This document shows, in pieces, positions 12,801 to 27,800 of a DNA stretch of 64,000 bases (within the stretch, counting starts at the first letter, position 1; every line of letters begins with the position of its first letter). A program made the position numbers and the translations under genes. A model generated the notes under the pieces. That model saw only the letters and a list, made by a program, of their open reading frames with translations. It had not been told where the DNA came from and did not search any database. The stretch lies in contig JAECUM010003190.1 of the NCBI GenBank assembly GCA_016617855.1, positions 27,294-91,293 on the forward strand. The letters are read 5' to 3'. Source of the DNA: Megalonaias nervosa (lineage: Eukaryota; Mollusca; Bivalvia; Unionida; Unionidae).

Positions 12801-15800
12801 CCTGTGACCTACTAAGCAGAAACCAAAAAGAATTGCAATGTCAGCTCCAGTAGCTTGTCCTTCACCAGAATTAACAGGGACCTTGACCCTAGCCACACAT
12901 AAATCAATAGGCTTCTGCCTTTACCAATGCATAAAGCATAAAGCACACGTGGTTTGAGGAGAAAAAACCCCAAACTAAACACAAACATAAAATTAATGTA
13001 ATTTTTCAATGTCATGTTCATTGCCATTAACCTATGATGTCACAGGCAAACTCGAAAGAACCTGTACTTTCTCAAATGAAATGCATCTGTCAAAGAGTGC
13101 TTAGTTTTATCTGCATGAGAAAGCATGCATGGGCAATAACTCCAGTCAATTCTAACAGAAAATGGTACTTAGAGAACGTCTTCTTAAAACAAAACCTTTT
13201 ACCATATTTGTATAACCATCCCCTAGAAAGTTTTGCATATAATCTAAGTTGCAAAAAATGTAATTGGTGCATAAAAAGTGTAACATAATATATTAATGCA
13301 ATATTTACAATAGACTAAGAAAAATGTACATTTAGTTTTGTTACGAACCTGGATCTGCAGCTGGTTAAAATTATTGTCACATATGGGTAAAATTCATGTG
13401 GATTGGAACCAAAATACAAACACAAAACATACTGACAAATTATTTATATACAAGACACCATGACTACTCTACTTCAAATTTTCAGTGATTGTTAAATCAA
13501 CTCAACAATGAGCATCGGAGTACTGTATTACATCACATGTATCTTTTCTTTTTAAATTTTCTAAAGTACTACTTAGTTGTCCCTTTCTTATCCAATGTGT
13601 TTTAAAGTTTGAAAAGATCCCTTTGTTCAAATATTTTTCAGTCATTTAACATCTGTGAGTCACAATGAATAGCCTCTTTTGTCTAACATCTTGCACCATT
13701 TTTGTCCACTAACCAAACTTTCATTAATATTGGGAATCTGCATGAGAAGTTTTCAAATTCAAGAAATCCATCTGTTTTCTTGGGAAATTTGTCATATAGA
13801 GCTGCCAAAAATAGAACATAATAACTGTAAGAAAGTACATGTATTTCTATGATGGTCTTCTGCTATTTTTAAGCTACTGCTTTCTGTTCCACAGCAGTCT
13901 CAAGTGTATATTTTGTGTGGGATTAAAGAGACGATAATAAAAATGACAACTTTTTGCTCCATTATTTTCTTTTTTAATGTGTCAATGAAGCATAAACTGT
14001 ACACTGACGAGTGTAAGACATAACTTAGTACAAAACAGCATACTGATTATACCAAAAGTCTTGGTTGGCATGTATGAAGTTTGTTTCAAATCCATTAGTT
14101 ATTCAAAAGTTATTGTGTGTGTGTGTGTGCATTCATAGAGAAAGTTATAGTTATATATACCAGACATATTCAAAGTGCCATTCTTGGATCCTACAATATG
14201 GAGTAGATTTGTCTACTGCAAAGGAATATTATCATACGTTTTTTTAATCATCTTCTACTGCAAAATAAACATGGATCTCTGCAGGTTATTGCACCCATTA
14301 CCCTGCCCCCAACCCTCTCAACCAAGTATACATACCCAAAAAAATTAGCCATAGGTATAAAGCATTATGTACCAACCACTATACTTTCTCTACTCTGAAT
14401 ACAAACTTTTGACTTCAGAATTAATGAGTTTCCAAAAATATTTTATTCTCAAGTATTTTGTTGTTATGAAGGATTAGGAATGCCACAGAGCCCTCCACAT
14501 ATGAATCCCAACATTTCAGCCCGAGATAGTCAGCCATGCTAAAGCTACAGTCAAACTAATGGTTGTGAAGGAAACAGTAAAATACAGAACATTTATGAAA
14601 ATATTTAATGATATTCTTTGCAAACACAAAATCTAAGGCTCAACTGAATCAGCAGTAAAATATGTACCAGTCAAATTTGTAATGCAATCAACACTGTGCT
14701 CAAAATCCTTGAATATATCAATATCCTGAAATTGCTGAAGAGTCTATCTAGGGGAAAGAAACCTGGGGATCATTTATCAAATGAAAATCATAAACTTTGG
14801 CCATTAAACGAGTATCATGAATATGGCATAAGCCATGATGACCTGCTTACCTTCAGTTTAGTTTGAAATAAAAATAAAACCTTGACCAAGTTATATTAGG
14901 ATACTATGACAAGAACTGTTGATAGATAGAAAATTTTACTTTTGCCATTCTGTGTCATGTTATATACTTTCCAAATTAATTAAAATATTGATATTTCTGA
15001 TATTTTGGATGAAGCAATGCTATTATTCATAAGATCCGATGGAAATTACAACTTCAGAGATACTGCTATAAATGACTTTTATAATATCTTTTACATTTTT
15101 TCTTTCCTTTACATGTCACTGGCAAATAACACCTAAAACATTATTTGAGAAATTACTGTAATTTTCTTTTACAAGCATTTTCTAATACCTTTAAAACTAT
15201 TACAGTAAAAACTGTTATGAGTGACCTCTGCTCTAAGCGACCACCTGTCATTTCTGACCACAATCGGAATGCACAGATCGATTTTATTATATAGACACTC
15301 TGTCGTGATCAACCACCTGCTGAATATGACCAACGACCGTGATGTCTTGGCAAAATATGCATTTTGACACTGCTATGAATGACCGCATCGCAAAAATGAG
15401 GATATAATCCACCGACCTTTATTTAATCCCTGTAAAAATGACTGCTTGTGCTGTTCTAAAAATAGAAAAAAATAGGCTGGCTTCCAATATCTAAAATTTT
15501 GTAGGTATGCTTATAGGGTTTTATAGTTTCTGTTGTAAACCAGACTAAAGTACAAGTAGATTATTCCCTAGTCTTGTTCCCTGCTTTGTATGCTCCTTGC
15601 ATTGTTCTCCGCTATTCGTATAGGGAAGAGCAACGTAGGGAGCATACAAAGCGGGGAACCAGACTAATTATTCCCACACTTAGCCTGTTTCCCAGCCTTA
15701 TTGTAGATCATATGTACGAGAAGGACCCAGCATCCCTATGAACTACCGTATTGTGAGAATATAGACGCTACTGACCTATATGTAATCAATTGTTACAACA

Positions 15801-18800
15801 ACCGCTTGATTAGTAATGATGTTCTGATAAAAAATAAACATAAAAAGAATAATAATAATAATAAGAAAAAAGGATTGTGGCAATCAGTGATAGATGCTAG
15901 TCCATAAACCAGGCTAATTATATGTCACAAATTGCCACTGTAGTGCTGAAATTGATGTAGTGGTCACATATATTGTTTGTCTTTGGAGTTAATCAGTATT
16001 GCCTAGGGGTGAATATGGTCATTGTCTATTAAACCAGCAAGAGAGAATCATTTGTGGGATGCAATTGATAGTGTTCAAGACTTATGAAGTTTGTTGTTTT
16101 TTCTCCTGATGTTAAGTGATTATATCCCAATCAAAGCTGTCATCTATTCAAGTTGGTGTGAATGGGTTACACACTTTGTTTACTGAGTTAATCCCTGTAT
16201 GTCTTCTTTGAATGAAGCCGTTTACTTTTGTCTCTGAGTAAATGGTTCTGTTTCTGGATGAGGTAATTGTTGTTTCTTTATATTTCATTAATATTTAGAT
16301 ATGCAATGCACATGTATAGATTTTTTTATATTTTCCCAAATCCCAGTCAAAACCATCTTTACGTTCGATATTACAACTGAGCACTAATAATGTTAACACC
16401 TAGAACCTTAATAACAATGGATGGACCTCCAACTAAAAAGAGACAAATTTTAAGGCTGGAGAAAATAATTACTGTAACTGAAAGAAGTGAAAAAGAGCAG
16501 ACCACTAGCAAAAAAGCAGTTTAAATGTCAGTAAAACAACTTTAGGTTGTGATAAAGGAACAGGACTAAATCAGAAACAATTTCATATGCTAATATATGT
16601 GATCTTCAAATGTAAATGTGATTTCATGTTTAATGATGAAGTATATCTTCACTGCTATATAATTTTGTTTTTAGATGAATGCATACATTATTTTAGCAAG
16701 AACTATTAATAAAGAATAGAATATATGTACAGTGATTGTGTTTATTTTTCTGTAAATGTTTATGAAACTGGGCCTTGGAAATTTTTGTACAAACCTGCTA
16801 TGAGAGACGACCTGTCTTGTGAGACCGTTTTTTGTTGGCAAAAGGTGTGGTCTCTCATAACATGTTTTACTGTACCATTAGCAGAATATCCAGGGGAGAA
16901 AACTTCTACAAGGTCTAAACATTTACCTAACCTGAGTTGTCTCTCTTGATATAATACTAACATAAGAGGAAAATTATTAGACAAAGCACTATGCCACAGG
17001 CCTTTAGGCACTAAAATCCAAACAAACCAACACATGCAACAAAAGATTCTCAATCTGCAGTATTCTACTAAAACTAAAAACTGGATTTGTCTTGACTATC
17101 TACACAGACTTAAAGCCAATACTTGCTTCTGACATCTGCAAGGCAGAGATATTGTCCATCAAAGTCACTGGTTTTATCCTAGTACCTTTGTTTCCTTAAT
17201 GTCACAAACCACCCTGTGCAAACAACAAAGCAATCAAGAGTACTTTTCATGTTTTGAAAACCTGTTCTATATCCAATGTAAACAAAAGTTAATATTTTTC
17301 ATTACCTTTTCATATCCAGCTCCATCTGAATATGTACCATCTGCATCAGAGAGTAGTGACATCTCAGGACCAATATTTGTATCAAAAAATTCTCTTGATC
17401 GCTCTTCTCTGGATTGAATTTCTTAAACAGAAGCAGAGAATTAAATGAAAAAGTCAACAGATATGTGTTTGTAAATATCTGTCACATTGCAGACCAAAAA
17501 TAAAAAATATCAAACTATTTGTATTTGTAAAACATGTATGCACCCAATGAAGACCAAAAAGCTTAAGTTCCAAAAGTTTTTAAAATTTAGACAAGTCTGA
17601 AAATGAAATTGCTATAATGGCATGAAAAACTTGATCAGGTCACTACAAATGCATACAATCATGCACACCAAATCTGACTTCTGTCTGACTCGAACATTAG
17701 GTATTTTTAATTGTACAAATAATTTTTTCATCCAAATGATTAAAAAAAATGTAAAAACAATTTAAAAAGTGTGCTATTGCTTAAAAATCTATACAGATCA
17801 TTTGCATAGGTCTATGAAAAAGTCTTTATGCAGTGTATATATGCATTTTTAAGCATGCCAAGGTGCTGAAGATGTCTTTCATTGACTCACTGCGTAAATA
17901 TGTTGATTGGCTTTTCTTGAAATTGATAGACATTTCCTGGAGGGACCTAACAAGAGAGCTCACAATATTTGATGATAATTTCCGTTCTACTTCTGCACCC
18001 TGCTTGCTTCTGTTGCTGATGTCCTGAACCTGTCTTTGACATCTGGAGAACATCTGCAATAAATGGTTTTCAGTTTCATATTTATCATTTGTTATTTGTC
18101 GTGGTGTTGACATGTGACACTGTCCATTATGAACGCAGCTCCCGTAAAGGTCAGAAACGCATTCATTCAATTTCCTTACTCTAAAAAATACTCTTTACAA
18201 TATAATTTTCTCCACTCTATGCAAGTGATAAACCATGCTGATGAGATTGGTTGATCAGCATTAGTATCAGTAAAATTTGGTCTTGTACTGACTTTTTCAA
18301 TCCATGCAGTACAAGGTAGGGGTAGTAACGGAAATGTCGGATCAATTGTTGTAAAATTTCTCCAAGATGGACATTAAAAGTTGCATTTCGCCAAATTAAG
18401 CCAGTCCACATGTTACTTTGGACCAAAACTTATGCCCAACATAATGGGGTTATCGACTTAACAGGGGTCGAGATAAGCAGGGAAAAATTAGCATAACTAA
18501 GAAAGCAATGTTTGGGACCAAACTGAAAAGCTGGACATATATGGGTTCTTGTGATAACTAAGGTCGAATAAGTGGGTTTGATTGTATAATAATTTTCCTT
18601 TTCTTTTCTTGCTACTTTATCAAAATTCATGACAAAAATTCTCAGAATCATTTATTTTTGTATGGAATCAATTTCTGCCAAAAACGTATGTGAAATACAG
18701 AAATTTTCAGAATATTATAACAATGAAATATTTAGTTTATTTCACTGAACCTTCCAAGACGTTAGTGGAGCAAATAAACAGTAACAAAACTGAGCTGCTA

Positions 18801-21800
18801 AACACCATAAAGACTACTGAATTCAGCATGCATCGCTGTGTCAAAGGCTTTCAAAGTTTTATCTTGAATCTGAATTCAGCATGCATCACTGTGTCAAAGG
18901 CTTTCAAAGTTTTATCTTAAATCTGAAATACTGTTGAAAGGAACTGAACAGTGATGTTAGAAACGTATAGTCATTTGATGGTAATGTAAACATTTTACCA
19001 TACACCACAGACTGGATGGGTTCAGTACCAATATTTTGTGAATTACCTGCCCCTGATTAATCTAGTATTAACAATGCTTTATTCATTCCTATTTGTCCTA
19101 ACCAAAATGGGTAACCACAAACACTGTGTAGCATGAATATATTTGAGTCATTTAACTTGAAAAGATCATCACTTACTTGAGATATAATGATGTCTTTTGA
19201 AAGCATGCTACCTAAATTGTTTACTTCAGCAGTACCCCTGCCTCAAGATCAAGGTTACAGCAAAGGAAAATGTAATTCTGTGTTATATATCCTTGTTCCA
19301 AGTATAACTTAAAATCCTTAAGATATTTTAATGCAACAATTATATGATATATTGATGGCTAGTTGTGTACCATGATCATGCCTCAAGGTCAAGATCATTT
19401 TAAAAGAAAATGTAATTATTGACTTGTATCCTTTTCTGGAGTATAACTTTTGAACCAGACATTGTAATAAAACTCTCCCCAATGCATCATGTATATAGCC
19501 AGTATCACACACTTCATAACAATGCCCCACTGCCACAAGCAGTGCTCCATACCATAGCCATGCACTCCTACCACAAGGAGCATCCCACACCATAGCCATG
19601 CCCCTCTGCAACAAATAATGTCCCATATATGCCCCATGCCACAGGAAGTGTCCCACACCGAAGATATGCCCCTCTGCCACAAGGAGTGTCCAACACTACA
19701 GCCATGCCCCCTGCCACAAGGAGCATCCCACACCACAGCCCTGCCCCCCCATCCCCCAACCCCCCTGCCACAAGTAGTGTCACACACCATAGCCCTGCCT
19801 CAAGGAGTGTCCCATGCTAAAGCCATATCCCCTGCCTCAAGGAATGTCCCACACGATAGCCAATCCCCTCCACACACCACAAGAAGCATCACATACCACA
19901 GCCATGTCCCCTGCCTTAAGGATTGTCCCACACCATAGTCATGCCTCCCTGCCACAAGCAGTGTCCTACACAATAGCCATGACTCCCTGCCTTAAGGAGT
20001 GTCCCACACTACAGCTATGTCCCATTGCCACAAGGAGTGTCCCACACTACAGCTATGTCCCCCTGCCACAAGGAGTGTCCCACACTACAGCTGTGTCCCC
20101 CTGCCTCAAGGAGTGTCCCACACTACAGCTATATCCCCCTGCCACAAGGAGTGTCCCACATCAAAACCATACCCCCTGCCACAAGTAGTGTCAAACACCA
20201 TAGCCGTAACCCCCTGCCATACATAGTATCCTACACTATAGCCATGCCCCCCTGCCTTAAGGAGTGTCCCACACTACAGCCATGTCCCACTGCCACAAGG
20301 AGTGTCCCACACCATAGCCATGCCCCCTGCCACAAGGAGCATCCCACACTACTGCCATGCCCCCCGTTTCAAGTAGCATCCCACACTATAGCCATGCCCC
20401 TGCCACAAGGAGTGTCACACATCATAGCCATGCCCTCCAACCACACGATCACAGCTGGAGACAATGTTATTTTGCAACTTGTACCCTTGTCTGGAGTACA
20501 ACTTCCGAAGCAATGATGATATTCTAAAGAGCATTAACCAATTATTATCATGTACAGACAGTGAGTCATGGATCATATCTCAAGCAGGTCTGAATGAACA
20601 TAGTCGATCAGATTTGATGCAAATGTTTCCCATTAATAGTGTAAACTGATGCAACTGTTACATAAACATATAATATTTTGCATGAATCACAACAGTTTTC
20701 TTCAATTCTATTGTTGGCCAAACACAAGGTGCATAAATAAAAAGTAGACTAACTTACATCACATGATGTATAACATGTACACAACTGAGAACAACATAGA
20801 TCCAACTAAGAACAGAATTAAGCTGCATGACTGTGTCTCAGACATTTTCACTCCTTGGAGATGTATTATTCTGCAAAGTGAATACACACAATTGCAAGTT
20901 TCTACTCTGAGTAAAAGCATATGTTCCTCAGCTGTCCATGACAAATTCCAGAGTTTTTTGCTGACACTGACTGAACGGACCTTTTCTATGGTCAGACCAG
21001 TTTCTACTTTAATGCATTTTGTGTCTGGGAGTTAGTGAAGAGAAATAAAAACCAATTAGTTTTCTGTACAAGTCCAGAATGCAATCATTGTCTCAAGTGT
21101 AAATTTTTTTATATTCAATCATGCTACTGCAGTGATATCAGCTGACTGACAGTACGAGATATGTAGTGCATTAAAGCAGAATGTGACTTTAAAGACCACC
21201 CCTACTGCTAAAATGTCATGTTCTCTCTAGATAGGTGGTCTCTCATGACAGGTCATAACACTATGCAATCAATAAATCTGTGCACTGAGAACCTGTTCTC
21301 TCAAGACAAGTGGTACTACAAATGTTACTGTGCAATGAAAATAAAGATCTTTCCTGAAAAAGGAAACATTTTGTTTTCTAGAGGGGCTACATACTACATA
21401 AAATGGTCCTGATGGTGCTCTATAAATTCAGTCAATCCAGGATTATCTACTGCTCATGATGAAAGTGATGTGGCTACTACCTTGTTGAATCAGTTTCTGA
21501 TCTTACCATGTATGCCACAAATATATAAATGATTTTGCCCATTCTTTCTGATATAAAAGGTGTAACAGATCCAAATCTTTTAGGCAGACTGAGAATAAAA
21601 CAATCCCCATCGAGATCTGCTGTAAAAGCACAATATACCAGCAGGTCGGGGTCTATATGCTTTTGCCTGAAATTGATGGTAAGCAAACAGCATTAACCCT
21701 GATCTTCTGGCACATTATTATTATACAATGGCAGATCAGAGTCTGTAGATGGGCATCATATATAAACAAAATACTGCAGAGGGATGCATACTACCTGCGT

Positions 21801-24800
21801 GATTTCCTGGGTAAGAATTTCAATGGCATGCTCTTCATCAACACTGTCGTCAAGTGTAGGCCTATTCAGGTGCTTGTCATGCAATGTGGCCAGCTCCTTC
21901 ACTACAAATTACAATGTAAATGCTTTGATAGGAATTTATGGAACAATGATCCATCAACTGCTATACATACTCGCCTACAAGTTGAGTCCACACAGCCCAT
22001 GATCTGCTGTCTCATAACATGCCTGTCTGGCCTTGGCATGTATTGAACCCACAACTCTTGGATTAGGAGTCAGATGCTTTACCAACTGAGCTATTGGTAT
22101 TGTTTGCATAAACTTCAAAGGTCTTCCTTTTATACAATTCTCTTGAATGGTTTGTGCAAAGTTTTGTGGAGGGCTTTGCTATTTTTATTAAAGGAAACCA
22201 AATTTAATTTCAGATCATCATCTTTAGTACAAATCCTAAAGTCCTTGATGCCAGGATACTGTGCCAGATTTGGCTAAAACTGATCCATTGGCTTGAGAAG
22301 AAGTTTAAATAACAATTGTATGAGGACACAGTGCATGAAAGATGCAAGGCCATACATAAGATCACTTGGTAGTATGGTCATGAGACCTAAAATGACTGAT
22401 CTGGATTGCAATAAATACATTTTGTTACCACTGTTTTGCTTTGAGTTCATGATGCACAACAGCAGAAAAATAATGTGAAAAAAACATGGACCATGATGTT
22501 ACATATACCTGCTATTGATTAAACATATAGTGCATTTAGGAATTAAAATAAGCATAAAATTAGGCATAATGTGATGTGTGTGATGTGATCTGGATTTTTA
22601 ACATAGCTTTAACAATTTTTCAGTCATATAGATACAATGTCTGCAGTGTGGCAGTTTATAGTGATGTCTAGCACTGAAGCATCATGCAACAGACATGTAG
22701 CATCATGTCCCACCCAGTCACATTATCCTGACACAAGGCCGAGCAGTCCTAACACTAACCTCTTAATGCTTAGCGCCAAGCCATACAGCTGTTAGCACCA
22801 TTTTTGTAAGTCTTTGGTATGACTCAGCCAGGGATCAAACCCACCACCTCCCGCATCCGAGGCAGACGCTCTAACCACTAGGCCACCGGAGCGGTCAAAA
22901 TTAGGCACAGTAACTCCATGTTTTCCATGGATAATGTACACTTATTATTTTGACATCCACTTAATGTTTGGGAAAATTCAGATAGCCACCGATGCAAGTA
23001 ATGATGTCATTACTAGATCGATGGTAAATTTTGAAATTATTATCACTAACAAAATATTAAGTGTAAATATGTAACAGGAAATGTGTTTACTAAACTAAAT
23101 TTGATTACTTAAATTTACTGGCAAACTCAGCAATAATATGCTTTTTATAATGTGAATTGAGACATCTATCATGGCATGACTCCTATATTCTTACAACCTC
23201 TTTGTCAATTTCTCTTGATTTATTTTTTTCATTACTGCAAAGTTTTTAGCCACAAAAAAATAGAGGGTTTTTCTTGCTGATCAGGCAAGCTGCAGTGTTG
23301 TACAATAAAATTAGATTTTCTTTAAATGAATACACAGGTTAAAAGTTATTTCTTATGAATGTTCACTGCATCTCAGTCAATGCATAGATCTGACTTATCA
23401 GTCAAATCAACAAGCACTGATGGTAAACATTTACTATGTTTAACCCACAAACAAACATGAGGTCAAAATACTGCTGCAAAACAAAATTTTGTAAATTTTA
23501 CAATAAGTGCACAAAATGGTGATATGATGTGCATGAGGATCATACAATACAGATGAGACATATCTGGAAATGAATATGCACGAGTGACATTTATGAATAT
23601 GTGGTATTGACATCTATGATTTTTATTTTCTAGTAATAGTTGCCATTACTTCAGAATATTAAACTGTTACAAAATTATGTTCATAAAATTAAAAAATAAA
23701 TTAGTTCCTACAAAGTTCTACATTAACACTATGCGACTTTCTAATTTTCATCTGAGATTTTGATGTGCAGAAGCTCAGACTGGTTATTCTTCACAGATTG
23801 CCAACATATCACTTCTACACAAATCTTATTTTCAAACTCCAAAATTTTAATCCTGTGTACATATTCTTGCATAAATTAGTTGGAGACCTTGAGTAACACC
23901 TTACTGGACAGTTTATCTTAATCAGGTACCTATTTAATTGAAGTGTTACTGGAAATGCACATGAGAGAATCTGACATGGTGCCTATATTCTCTGATGGTT
24001 TCAGTCAGGTTAACAGAAGGCTTGGGGCATGTAGTAACAACTTCAAGGGGGCAAGGCTTATGTAATCAGCTCAGATTTATGCAATCGATGTCACTAGGCT
24101 TTGTTGTTAGCTTGTAAATTTGTAAAGACACCTGCTCCTAACGAGGCTGGTAAGTGTTAATCTATTTTTGCACAGAACCACTGACAGTAAAGACAACATT
24201 TTTCTGTGTTAATCTTCAGTACACTGAATAAAACTGTTGTTCACACCAGGAAAAACAGAAGACCATCAAAGTTTGCTCAGTCAACTGGCATACACAGCCA
24301 TGTACCAAACATATCATTATAAAAATAAGTTTATCACATACAGAGAGAGAGAGAGAGAGAGTGAACATATTAGCAATAAGATACAGTTGGAATTTATCCA
24401 ATACTTAATTATATTCCAACTTAATTAAGTAATTGCAAATCATCAAAAATAATCCCACAGTGACCAGCTAATGCAATTATTATGGATTATTTTAAAAAAA
24501 AAAAAAAATGTCTTTCACATGTGTTTTAAAGTCATTATATGGCTATATCCATATGATTAAAATCTGACTCCATTGTCCTTATTTCCCTAAGTGTGCCAGA
24601 AATGCAGGCATCATCTACAGATCACTAATGTACATCTGATTGTCGTTGTGATGCTCAGCTAAGCTGCAGATCAGATATGTATTGTCTTTCATCCTTACAG
24701 TGAATTTGACACAGTGTTTATGATAGCTTCAAGTTACATGTCCTCTTCATGGACTTTGAAAAAGAACCACTTTAGTGGTTGAGATGGAGGGTTAAGATGA

Positions 24801-27800
24801 TATAATCAAACATACTAGTCCCCTTAATTTGCTGTCAGTTAAGACAAAGCTGCAGATTTTAGTATATATTTTTAATGAATAAAATGCTATTTAAATTATT
24901 CTGTCTTTTAGAAAATAATTGAACAGTTTACAGAGAATCACTAATGCAGTTACACACACTGGTTAAAATGTCACAATCTGAGTACACATGTATCTTAATT
25001 ATTCATGCTATTCATCTGCCGAATATCTTGCACATGTACATACCAACACATGTTTCTCTGCAAAAAGTTCAATATTAATTATGCAACTACTGTGTCTTAA
25101 GTATTCATCATTTAATATGCATTAATTTAAGTCTTTAACTGAGTCCTGAAGCCCTTAGTTTAGTGCCTACGTCCATTCCTGACTTTGTACGGGCTAGTTG
25201 ACTTATTCATGCAACATTTTCTTCAGGTAACTGATTCATTTCTATACTGCACAATACATCAAATATCACAATGCCACTCTGTGGACCCAAAACAGCGTAG
25301 CAGACTGTGGACCCAGACCACTGTGTTAAAATAGGGTTTCCATGAATTACATTTCCTTTAAGGTGGATTATGAAACCTGGTACAGTAGGATGTGGACCTT
25401 TGTTCCAATTACATGCTGTTTTTCAAAACAGCACACATATCAAAGCTATCTGCAATAGATTGATTTAACCAGTACATTCTCGTACATAAAGAAGTAAATT
25501 AATTTAAATTTGTGAGTAATACAAAGAAAACTGAAGAGCAAAATAATGACTGCATGAGAATGCCAGAGGTCTACACACAATCCCCACTCAAAGGTAACAC
25601 TGACAACTTCAAAGCCAAATACTGAATTGTTAATCTTGTGAAAAATTTACATAAAACAAATAAACTTCAGTTTTAAAATACATCTACAATATTCATTACA
25701 GTATCAGCGGTGTACTTACTCTTTTGTTTGATTTTAGTCATTTCATACTGCACTTCTTCAACACCTTCTGCCCTAAAATATATAAACCAAGAGTTTAAGC
25801 ACTAGATGAACATGACCAAAAGGAATGCTTGCATAACTAGAGGTTTCGTGAAATATTTAATTTGTGTAATATGATATCAGCCAATTGTAATGATCCTAAT
25901 AATAATGTAGTATTGCTTGAATATTCAATAATACACCCTCTTAAACATTTTTTCACGGAATAATAATAATAATAATAATAATAATAAGTAAACAAACATT
26001 GCATCAAATGAAATAAAATTATATTATATAATTCATTCAAAGCAGTACATACATAGTATACTAACAGACAGCCACATTCACTATTTTATTGGTAAAATCC
26101 TGCCACTAGCTTGTATCATTCAGCTTTCATAAGACACATTATTTTCAGGTTGTAACAACTTAAAAATTTGTCTTTTCATTCACTTCAAAAAGGCAGTCCA
26201 TTTTAAGGATATGACTTAAAATGACTGCAGTAACTGATTTTTAAAACCCTAGTTAATTGAAATATTATAACATATGTACTTGTCTATAAGCTGGATCCAA
26301 CTACAATCAATACAGACCCAGCTGTCAAGCTAGACTTGGATATTAGGGAGAAGTAACTTATCCTTTTGGATAGAACAGAGTGAAGTCAGGGCTAAACATG
26401 AAGAAGTGGGAGATAAGCAAAGAATACATGCAGTGTATTTATACTCAAAAGTGTGTCATGTTTGAATGCAGAGATATTATTCACTGCATTCTGGCCATAA
26501 CTTCAAAAGACCACAGCAGAAATAACATATTGTAATTAATTTGAACTGACAGGAGTACCTAGATTACAGTATTGTAATTACAAATAGGTGAAAATACTTA
26601 ACAAAACTGCCAATTATATAATATATTTATTTATTTTTCTTTTTGATTCCAACACTTCACCAGAAAATGGTACTTGAACAAATTTTAACAACCCTTTATA
26701 GCATGAACATGAAAAGATATGCACAGGTGTCTTCACACAATATTTTTCATCCATTCAAACCACTGTGGTCACTGCTGTTACAGAGCAACCTGAACTTTAC
26801 AACTACATATTTTGGGAGATAATTCAAAATTAAATGTGAATCTTTTTGACTGTCATATCTTGGTGAAGTTTTGAAAGTGTAAAAATTAGACTGCTTGTTC
26901 TAGTGGCAGTTGATTAACTATTTATATCTATTTGTAATCGTAATAATGTAATCTAGGTATGTGTATCAATTAGTGTTACGTGTCTAGGCTCGTACAAAAG
27001 TAACAAGAAAAGAGTGAAGACAACAAGCTTTGTAAAATTTAACAAATAATTTATTTCCCCGGAAGAAACAAGGTAAAAATGAGAAAAAGGACTTACAGTT
27101 TACAAATCAAATAAAAAAATTAATCCAAGAATTAAAATTTAACAAATAATTTATTTCCCTAGAAGAAAGAAGGTAAAAATGAGAAAAAGGGCTTACAGTT
27201 TACAAATCAAATCCCAAAATTAATCCAAGAATTAAAACATTGAAGTCCTATCAATGAAAAGTCCTAAATGAATCTGTGTTTGAGTCCCAATGAAATCAAA
27301 ATGGAGGGTGATGATGTATGTCGTGACCTTCAAAGCATTGCCGTCTCAACAGTTCCTTGTTGAATCACAGAAAAATAATATTCTAGTTTGGAATTCTGAA
27401 TAAATTTCGATAAATTTCCTTGTCCAAGAATTTCTGTATGAGCACTAGCATTTTCCAGGGAAAGAATCAATAATTCCATAAAACAAAAATTCAACTCAAA
27501 CTGGTCACAACAAGACACCTTTAAGTGTCGAAGATTTAAAGCCCAACTGGCTATTTCTTCTAAAGACAAACAGATTCCTGTATGAGGGTCACATGGTCAT
27601 CTTACCAGAACAATGTAGAAACATTTTCATGCCAATTATCACCTACTCTAGGTATGGCTTTAGCTAAAATCAATGATTCTTACTCAGGGAAAAAAAAAAT
27701 TAAAAACAGTTGTTTACTCAAAACCAACACTGGTTCTGAATCAAGGTCAGCAAATAGATACAATGTTTCTACTACTGGCTGTTCATCAGGTTAAAAGAAC

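Noticed and set aside
12105..13288. ORFs of 71-113 codons around STX16 exon 7
   Set aside because: Only the 144-bp exon part is conserved; the rest is intron read-through or diverged repeat.
19318..20516. Long overlapping ORFs (up to 163 codons) on both strands
   Set aside because: They follow the 38-bp minisatellite exactly and rotate frame from unit to unit; no start context or conserved motif.
22022..22100. A functional tRNA-Arg(CCT) gene on the minus strand
   Set aside because: A and B boxes are present but the acceptor stem does not pair and the sequence continues like a SINE body.
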